DNA from: an uncultured Eubacterium sp.
Lineage (GTDB): Bacteria; Bacillota; Clostridia; Oscillospirales; Acutalibacteraceae
DNA: 64,000 nucleotides
NCBI RefSeq assembly: GCF_934525195.1
Contig: NZ_CAKSZA010000003.1
Coordinates: 62,001-126,000, forward strand
Reading direction: 5' to 3'
The position numbers were made by a program, and so were the translations under genes. A model generated the notes under the pieces. The model saw nothing but the letters and a program-made list of their open reading frames with translations, searched no databases and had not been told where the DNA came from. This document shows positions 59,072-64,000 of this stretch, piece after piece; positions within the stretch are counted from its first letter, which is position 1, and the number at the start of each line of letters is the position of its first letter.

Positions 59072-59308
59072 ATGGCATATAACGCTAAGGGCCCAAGAAA
59101 GAGCCGTAGAAAAGTTTGTCAATTTTGTGTAGATAAGGCTGAAAGCATTGATTACAAGGACACAACAAAGCTCAAGAAGTTCGTTTCTGAGCGTTCAAAG
59201 ATCCTTCCTCGTCGTGTAACAGGCACTTGTGCAAAGCACCAGAGAATGCTTACAACAGCTATCAAGAGAGCAAGACATCTCGCTCTTTTGCCTTACACAT
59301 CAGACTGA
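59072..59308 (+). CDS. rpsR: 30S ribosomal protein S18
   Basis: S18 (78 aa), partner of S6 on the 30S platform. KVCQFCVDKAESIDYKD carries a CXXC pattern (zinc-type or C+ variant), and LKKFVSERSKILPRRVTGTC followed by KHQRMLTTAIKRARHLALLP is the typical C-terminal half. AAGGAGG precedes the start. A terminator follows. Confidence 0.97.
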   Translation: MAYNAKGPRKSRRKVCQFCVDKAESIDYKDTTKLKKFVSERSKILPRRVTGTCAKHQRMLTTAIKRARHLALLPYTSD

Positions 59309-59321
59309 TTAAGCAAATAAA

Positions 59322-59353
59322 AGAAAGCAGTTCATTGCGAACTGCTTTTTTTA
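59322..59353 (+). terminator. Rho-independent terminator after rpsR
   Basis: AAAGCAGTTC pairs with GAACTGCTTT around ATTGC, followed by a T run. Confidence 0.85.
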
Positions 59354-59355
59354 TA

Positions 59356-59432
59356 TGCCTCCCCTTGAATGTAAGATGAGTCTTGATGTTTTTCTGCCTC
59401 CCCTTGATTACATAACAAGGGGAGCCGTATTC
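59356..59432. repeat. CCTCCCC / CTTGATTACATAACAAGGGGAG palindromes
   Basis: A partial GCCTCCCCTTGAATGTAAG unit and a CCTCCCCTTG...CAAGGGGAGC unit lie between rpsR and the convergent rrf2 gene. Confidence 0.5.
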
Positions 59433-59441
59433 GGTGGTTTT

Positions 59442-59834
59442 TTATAACAAATCCGCTAAGGTTTTGGAATTGAGGAAATTCATAATGATTTCGTTCAGCT
59501 CGTTCCACATCGGACGGGTGAGGCAGGATTCCTCTTTTTTGCAGGCGTCACAATCAACGCACGCAACGGGTGCAAGCGTTTTTTCGGTCAAAACCAAAAT
59601 TTCGCCCACAGAATATTCCTCCACTTTGCGGTTGAGTTTGTATCCGCCGCTTTTTCCTCGTGCGCTGTCAACAAGCCCGCCCTTTGAGAGCTTTGCGATA
59701 ATCGCTTCAAGGTATTTCATAGAAATTTCGAGTCTTTCGGAAATATCTTTGAGTGAAATGTAACTGCCGTCGTCGTGTGCGGCAAGGTCGAGCATAATGC
59801 TTAAGGCATATCTGCCCTTTGTTGAAATCATCAT
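59442..59834 (-). CDS. Rrf2-family transcriptional regulator
   Basis: A 130-aa Rrf2 regulator. It starts MMISTKGRYALSIMLDLAAH and has a winged-helix DNA-binding domain (SLKDISERLEISMKYLEAII). The C-terminal part holds four cysteines (C-x2-C-x2-C-x5-C in CVDCDACKKEESC), a possible iron-sulfur cluster site. Relatives include CymR (sulfur metabolism) and IscR (Fe-S status). It lies 53 bases downstream of metH on the same strand, so a role in methionine or sulfur control is inferred from location only. Confidence 0.85.
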   Translation of the reverse strand: MMISTKGRYALSIMLDLAAHDDGSYISLKDISERLEISMKYLEAIIAKLSKGGLVDSARGKSGGYKLNRKVEEYSVGEILVLTEKTLAPVACVDCDACKKEESCLTRPMWNELNEIIMNFLNSKTLADLL

Positions 59835-59886
59835 AATGTTTTGCTTCCTTAAAATATTCGTCAATCTCTGCGATTAACGGTGATTA

Positions 59887-62178
59887 TTATTCAAAAAATT
59901 CTTGTGCAATTCTGACGCTTTCCATTGCGTCTTTTGCGTACCAATCGGCGTTTATCATCTTTGCGTAATCTCTTGTGAGCACCGCACCGCCGACAAATAC
60001 CTTTGCGTCGGTGTTGTCGTGCAAAAGTTTAATTGTCTTTTCCATATTCGGAACGGTCGTTGTCATAAGTGCCGACAAGCCGACAAGTTTGACATTTTGC
60101 TTGATTGCTTCTTCAAGTACAAGTTCGCATTTGACATCCTTGCCGAGGTCGATAACATCAAAACCGTAGTTTTGCAAAAGCACCTTAACAATGTTTTTGC
60201 CGATGTCGTGGATGTCGCCCTCAACGGTGGCAATGATGATTTTGTCGCCCTTGACCTGCGGAGTTCCGCTCATAACAATGTGGGCTTTAATCTCGTCAAA
60301 TGCCGATTTTGCGCTGTCCGCACTCATCAGAAGCTGAGGCAAAAACAGCGTGTTTTTCTCAAATCCGTCACCCACAAAATCAAGTGCCGGAATGATGTAG
60401 TTGTTGATTATTTCAAGGCTGTCCGTGGTTTGAAGAAGCTCTTTTGCGCACTTTGCACTTTCCTCTTTCATACCCTTGATGATAGCCTGCTTCAAATCAA
60501 TTTTTGCACCCTCGGCAACAACCTCAACAGGGGTCGCCGATTTGATGTATTCCTCGCAGTTGTCGTCAAGTCCCGCAAGTGCCTTGTAGCTGTAAAATGC
60601 GTTCATCATCGACTTTGATTTTGGATTGATGATGCCTGCCGATAAACCTGCGTTCATTGCCAAGGTGTAAAACGCCGTGTTGATTGCCTCTCTGTTCGGC
60701 AAGCCGAAACTGATGTTCGACACGCCCAAAACTGTGTTCACGCCGAGCGTGTTGCGGATGTAATCAACAGCCTTTAATGTTTCCACAGCGTTGTTTTTGT
60801 CGGTAGAAATCGTCATAGTTAAAGCGTCAACAACAAGGTCTTTCTTGTCAATTCCGTATTCCTTTGCGGTGTTGATAATCTTCTCTGCAATGGCAATTCT
60901 GCCCTCTGCGGTTGACGGAATACCGTCCTCGTTAAGACAAAGGCACACAACCACACCGCCGTATTTTTTGGCAAGCGGAAAAATCTCTTTCATACACTTT
61001 TCCTTGCCGTTTACGGAGTTGATCATTGCCTTGCCGTTGTATATGCGGAGCGCCGATTCCATAGCTTTTGCGTCCGATGAGTCAAGCTGAAGCGGTGTCG
61101 GAAGCACGGATTGAAGCTCAAACACCGATTTGCACAGCATTTCTTCTTCGTCAATTTCAGGCAAGCCCATATTCACATCAAGGATGTGCGCACCTGCGTC
61201 TTTTTGGGTGATGCCCTCACGCAAAATGTAGTCCATATCCTTATTGCGGAGTGCCTCTTTGAGCAGTTTTTTGCCTGTCGGGTTGATTCGTTCGCCGATA
61301 ACCACACCGTCGGAAATGTTAACGCATTGAGAATAAGAGGTAACAAGCGTGTCGGTCTTGAAATTCGGTACTCTGTCGGAAATGTCCTTTGTTGCCTCAA
61401 TCATAGCTTTGATGTGTTCGGGCGTTGTGCCGCAGCAACCGCCGAGTATAGAAACGCCCATTTCGGCAATTTGCTTCATATAGTCGGCAAATTCCGTTGG
61501 GTCAACATTGTAGATTGTTTTGCCGTCAACGCTTTCAGGCAAGCCTGCGTTCGGCATAACAATGATAGGGGTTGAACAGCATTTTTCAAGCTCCTCAACA
61601 AGCGGAATCATCTGCTTTGGACCTAATCCGCAGTTGAATCCGATTGCGTCTGCACCGAGTCCCTCGGCAACCGCACAGGCGGTTTTTACATCCGCACCTG
61701 TCAGCAATCTGCCCTTGTCGTCAAAAATCATAGACACAACAAGTGGCAAATCGCAGTTTTCTTTGACCGCAAGCATAGCGGCTTTCAGTTCGTAAACATC
61801 GCCGAAAGTTTCGCAAAGAACAAGGTCTGCGCCGTCTTTGCCTGCCTTGACCATATCGGCAAAAACATCCACGCATTCCTCAAAATCAAGGTCGCCCATC
61901 GGTTTCAACAGTTTGCCTGTCGGTCCTATGTCGAGCGCAACTTTTTTGCCTGTTCTGCGTGCATTTTGCACGGCAGCCCTGACGAGTTCGTCTGCGTTGT
62001 CGTATTTCAATTTGTTTGCGCCGAAAGTGTTGGCTGAAATAATGTCACAGCCTGCCTCGGCATATGCCTTGTGGATGGCAAAAATTCTCTCCGGGTCGGA
62101 AAGATTCAAAAGTTCGGGAAGCTCACCTGCTTTGAGGTTGAGCATTGTTCCCATTCCGCCGTCAAAATATTTTATCAT
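59887..62178 (-). CDS. metH: Cobalamin-dependent methionine synthase, lacking the activation domain
   Basis: A 763-aa MetH that makes methionine from homocysteine and methyl-THF. The homocysteine domain (residues 1-280) starts YFDGGMGTML and keeps zinc ligands in FNCGLG and GGCCGTTPEHI. The pterin domain (about 300-550) has INPTGKKLL. A helical cap and cobalamin domain follow with EGDIHDIGKNIV, holding the cobalt-binding His. It stops there: the AdoMet-binding activation domain of E. coli MetH (about 1,230 aa) is missing and is encoded by the next gene upstream, with a 4-base ATGA overlap. Together they form a split enzyme. Confidence 0.94.
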   Translation of the reverse strand: MIKYFDGGMGTMLNLKAGELPELLNLSDPERIFAIHKAYAEAGCDIISANTFGANKLKYDNADELVRAAVQNARRTGKKVALDIGPTGKLLKPMGDLDFEECVDVFADMVKAGKDGADLVLCETFGDVYELKAAMLAVKENCDLPLVVSMIFDDKGRLLTGADVKTACAVAEGLGADAIGFNCGLGPKQMIPLVEELEKCCSTPIIVMPNAGLPESVDGKTIYNVDPTEFADYMKQIAEMGVSILGGCCGTTPEHIKAMIEATKDISDRVPNFKTDTLVTSYSQCVNISDGVVIGERINPTGKKLLKEALRNKDMDYILREGITQKDAGAHILDVNMGLPEIDEEEMLCKSVFELQSVLPTPLQLDSSDAKAMESALRIYNGKAMINSVNGKEKCMKEIFPLAKKYGGVVVCLCLNEDGIPSTAEGRIAIAEKIINTAKEYGIDKKDLVVDALTMTISTDKNNAVETLKAVDYIRNTLGVNTVLGVSNISFGLPNREAINTAFYTLAMNAGLSAGIINPKSKSMMNAFYSYKALAGLDDNCEEYIKSATPVEVVAEGAKIDLKQAIIKGMKEESAKCAKELLQTTDSLEIINNYIIPALDFVGDGFEKNTLFLPQLLMSADSAKSAFDEIKAHIVMSGTPQVKGDKIIIATVEGDIHDIGKNIVKVLLQNYGFDVIDLGKDVKCELVLEEAIKQNVKLVGLSALMTTTVPNMEKTIKLLHDNTDAKVFVGGAVLTRDYAKMINADWYAKDAMESVRIAQEFFE

Positions 62179-62735
62179 AATTCGTCAATTCCTATAAATG
62201 CCGTAACGCTCTTTGTCGGCAACATTTCGTATGTGTCCGTGAGCGTCAGTCCGATTCGTTTTTGTAATTCGAGCAGAGAAAAGAATTTCTTTTGTTCCTT
62301 GATGTCAAGGTCAAAGTACCCCGGTGAGTATCTTTGACGGAGCGAAACCCCGTGTTTTGCGATGATTTCCTGCTCAAGATTGTCGCAAACCTCCTCGATT
62401 TTGTCTGCCGAGGTTGCCTGCAATGCCATTGCAAGTGCCACATCCGTTGCCGTTGCGATTTTTATCTGCCTGTCACATTCCGTGCCGAGTGTTGCACCAA
62501 ACACAACCACCCTCTTACAGCCCTTTAGGTTATCCGCAAGTCGGGTGCTGAAAAATTCGGTGTCGCCGATAATCAGCGATTTGTCCGTCACCTTGCAGTC
62601 AAAAATTCTGTACAGCGTTTTTGGTGTAACAGTTGAATTGATGATGTCAATCGCCTTGTCAACAAGTGCCAAAATCTGCGGGTCGTCGGTTTTTGACGAG
62701 GTTCGCATATATCTTAAAATGTCTGCCTTATTCAT
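62175..62735 (-). CDS. Separate MetH reactivation-domain protein
   Basis: A 186-aa protein equal to the C-terminal activation domain of MetH. RYSPGYFDLDIKEQKKFF matches the family's R-x-SPGY pattern, and LTDTYEMLPTKSVTAFIGI is the end segment that contacts AdoMet. The domain re-methylates oxidised cob(II)alamin. It has been lost from MetH and is given as its own gene, overlapping metF by 8 bases upstream and metH by 4 bases downstream, so all three are coupled. An upstream start at 62777 would add 14 residues but lies within metF; I prefer MNKADILRYM. Confidence 0.85.
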   Translation of the reverse strand: MNKADILRYMRTSSKTDDPQILALVDKAIDIINSTVTPKTLYRIFDCKVTDKSLIIGDTEFFSTRLADNLKGCKRVVVFGATLGTECDRQIKIATATDVALAMALQATSADKIEEVCDNLEQEIIAKHGVSLRQRYSPGYFDLDIKEQKKFFSLLELQKRIGLTLTDTYEMLPTKSVTAFIGIDEL

Positions 62736-63597
62736 TGATGATGCTCGAAAGTCCGCCCATGATTGCCGCCGCAACATCAGGCTTGTTCATTGTGTAAATG
62801 TGGATGTTGTTGAAACCGTTTGCCATAAGGTCAATGATTTGCTCGGTGGCATAGACGATTCCTGCTTGCTTCATCTTGTCAGGATCGTCACCGAACCTCT
62901 CCATAATTCTGAAGAACTTTGGCGGAACGCTCGAATTCGAAAGCTCAATGCTTCGTTTGATTTGGTTTGCGTTTGTAATCGGCATAATGCCTGCGATAAT
63001 CGGCACATTTATGCCTTTGATTTGGCACATTTCGTAAAAATTGAAGAACTTTTCGTTGTCAAAAAACATCTGTGTTGTCAAAAATTCAACGCCATAGTCA
63101 ACCTTTTCTTTGAGTCGTGCAATGTCATCAACTCTGTTTTTGCTCTCAGGATGTAATTCCGGATAGCACGCCGCACCGACACAAAGGTTTGGGTTCATTG
63201 CCTTAATTTCGTTTACAAGCTGGTATGCGTGAGTAAAATATTGCTTGTCCGTAAATTCAAATCCTTGCGGAATGTCGCCTCTGAGCGCAAGGATGTTTTC
63301 AATTCCGTTCTCCTCAAGTTCGCCGACTACCTGATGAATTTTGTCCCTTGTGGAAGTCAAACAAGTGAGGTGCGAAAGCGGAGATACGCCGCAATTTTTT
63401 ATCTCGTTCGCAATTTCTGTTGTAAATCCCGATGTTGTGCCTGCCGCACCGTATGTCACCGACATAAATGACGGGGAATATTTGCACATTTCTTTTACTG
63501 TATTTTTTGTTGTTTCAAGCTTGTCCCACTGCTTTGGCGGGAATACTTCAAACGACACGGTTACTCTGTTGTTTTTGAGTATTTCGCTTATTTTCAT
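62728..63597 (-). CDS. metF: Methylenetetrahydrofolate reductase
   Basis: MetF (289 aa) reduces 5,10-methylene-THF to 5-methyl-THF, the methyl donor of MetH, using FAD. VSFEVFPPK near residue 13 is the family start with the catalytic Glu; LALRGDIP near residue 108 and TTQMFFD near residue 180 are FAD and folate contacts. I chose the ATG at 63597 (GAGGGACAGG upstream) instead of 63660. It overlaps the activation-domain gene by 8 bases and heads the met operon. Confidence 0.95.
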   Translation of the reverse strand: MKISEILKNNRVTVSFEVFPPKQWDKLETTKNTVKEMCKYSPSFMSVTYGAAGTTSGFTTEIANEIKNCGVSPLSHLTCLTSTRDKIHQVVGELEENGIENILALRGDIPQGFEFTDKQYFTHAYQLVNEIKAMNPNLCVGAACYPELHPESKNRVDDIARLKEKVDYGVEFLTTQMFFDNEKFFNFYEMCQIKGINVPIIAGIMPITNANQIKRSIELSNSSVPPKFFRIMERFGDDPDKMKQAGIVYATEQIIDLMANGFNNIHIYTMNKPDVAAAIMGGLSSIINE

Positions 63598-63639
63598 ATC
63601 CTGTCCCTCACATATATTTATATGTATATAGTATAAATT

Positions 63640-63668
63640 ATTATAATAGTCATTTCCCACTTTGTCAA
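63640..63668 (-). promoter_or_regulatory. Consensus sigma-A promoter for metF operon
   Basis: On the minus strand TTGACA (63663-63668), 17-bp spacer and TATAAT (63640-63645), 43 bp before metF. The leader is too short for a SAM or cobalamin riboswitch or T-box, so control is likely at the level of a repressor (for example the Rrf2 protein) or elsewhere. Confidence 0.75.
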
Positions 63669-63702
63669 TAGGAATTGAAAGGAGGCTTAATATAAATTAT
63701 GG

Positions 63703-63726
63703 AAGCAAAAAGACGGTGGGGTTTAT
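63703..63726 (+). repeat. Partial GACGGTGGGGTTT repeat
   Basis: AAAAAGACGGTGGGGTTTATA is the tail of the CTCCCC repeat family without its palindrome. Confidence 0.4.
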
Positions 63727-63839
63727 ATTATGACTTTACTTATTATTTTTGCAAGTTTGATATTTTTTCCGTGTATCGGTTGCAAGTTTTGTGTAAATGT
63801 GATAAACTTAACTTGAAATATTCATTTGGAGGTCTTGTT

Positions 63840-64000
63840 ATGGATTTAACAAAAATTATTAACAAAAAAGACGAAGCCGCTCAATATATGATTGACGAAA
63901 TCACTCATATTATCAAGACTTTTGACAAAAGAGACCCCGGCTCAAAGGGTGAACGTCAGGCTTGCCAATATATGGCAGAGGTTCTTCAAAAGGATTGTGG
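63840..64000 (+). CDS. Peptidase-like protein, N-terminal part (continues past window)
   Basis: Only about 53 residues are visible: MDLTKIINKKDEAAQYMIDE, then TFDKRDPGSKGERQACQYMA. The pattern of a DPGS-x-GE segment followed by an amphipathic helix (the ACQYMAEVL part) is typical of the N-terminus of M28/M20-type metallopeptidases, but the metal-binding residues are outside the window, so this is a tentative call. An in-frame ATG at 63699 would add 47 residues that include repeat sequence; GGAGG 7 bases before 63840 supports the shorter start. Confidence 0.5.
   Translation, partial: MDLTKIINKKDEAAQYMIDEITHIIKTFDKRDPGSKGERQACQYMAEVLQKDC

Noticed and set aside
841..59432. CRISPR array formed by the GTGTTGACGGTGGGGTT-type repeats
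   Set aside because: Copies are far apart, intergenic and palindromic, without regular spacing, unique spacers or cas genes.
63598..63668. SAM riboswitch, cobalamin riboswitch or T-box ahead of metF
   Set aside because: The promoter is 43 bp from the start codon, which is too short for any of these elements.
63699..63839. In-frame 5' extension of the last gene starting at 63699
   Set aside because: The extra 47 residues are encoded partly by repeat sequence, are rich in Phe, Tyr and Cys, and the AGGAGG upstream is 13 bases from that ATG, whereas the internal ATG has an ideal site.

Overview
The window looks like a chromosomal segment from an anaerobic, low-to-mid-GC member of the Clostridia, probably Oscillospiraceae/Ruminococcaceae from a gut. 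The reasons are the dnaA-dnaN-rlbA-recF-remB-gyrB-gyrA order, a Xpt/Hpt purine-salvage set with a BMP-type nucleoside importer, a SleB-type spore cortex hydrolase, rubrerythrin, a domain-permuted GH3 enzyme of the kind described in Ruminococcus and Butyrivibrio, and a separate MetH activation-domain protein. No phage, CRISPR array, rRNA operon or transposase was seen. Genus is inference only. Layout: 1-7.7 kb carries the end of an AICAR formyltransferase gene, purA, a ClC antiporter, the GH3 enzyme and class II aldolase on the plus strand. 7.9-11.5 kb is a minus-strand folate operon (degenerate LCP-like membrane protein, folE, folP, folB, folK) and a small secreted or lipoprotein-like peptide. 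11.6-21 kb is the replication core: divergent promoters, dnaA, an intergenic oriC candidate with seven TTTTNCACA boxes, then dnaN, rlbA, recF, remB, gyrB, gyrA, followed by an LCP ligase. 22.8-26.6 kb is an accessory stretch with intergenic repeats, a strong candidate type I toxin-antitoxin locus, a histidine phosphatase, an XRE regulator with operator-like sites, MTA/SAH nucleosidase and a VanZ-like protein. 26.6-39.4 kb holds rpmH-rnpA-yidD-yidC-jag-mnmE-mnmG-rsmG, a Noc/ParB-like gene, three parS sites, parA, a 12-TM protein of unknown function, parB and serS. This block is usually divergent from dnaA; here it runs in the same direction about 15 kb away. 39.8-43.7 kb carries tRNA-Gly(GCC), rubrerythrin, a HAD phosphatase, xpt and a BMP-family lipoprotein. 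43.8-48 kb is the matching ABC importer and hpt. 48.1-54.3 kb holds a CAP-domain protein, trxA, ldh, sleB, an 8-oxoguanine glycosylase and rsmE, with a second cluster of DnaA-box-like sites at 52.45-52.57 kb. 54.4-57.7 kb encodes a three-part ABC importer of the ABC_sub_bind class and a DUF4250 protein. 58.2-59.3 kb is rpsF-ssb-rpsR. 59.4-63.7 kb is a minus-strand metF, MetH activation domain, metH, rrf2 cluster, and the window ends inside a peptidase-like gene. Repeats are a dominant feature of the intergenic DNA. One family (six copies, about 220-360 bp) has imperfect terminal inverted repeats around AGRCTGTYGAKAAAG and an internal hairpin that changes sequence but keeps pairing, so it looks like a MITE carrying a transcription terminator. 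One copy supplies the serS stop codon, one lies in the dnaA-dnaN origin spacer, and one abuts the rpsF promoter. Shorter palindromes (GGCGAAC-TGT-GTTCGCC, and CTCCCCTT/AAGGGGAG with a GACGGTGGGGTT tail) are scattered between genes and nested inside the MITE. Several operons have near-consensus sigma-A promoters.
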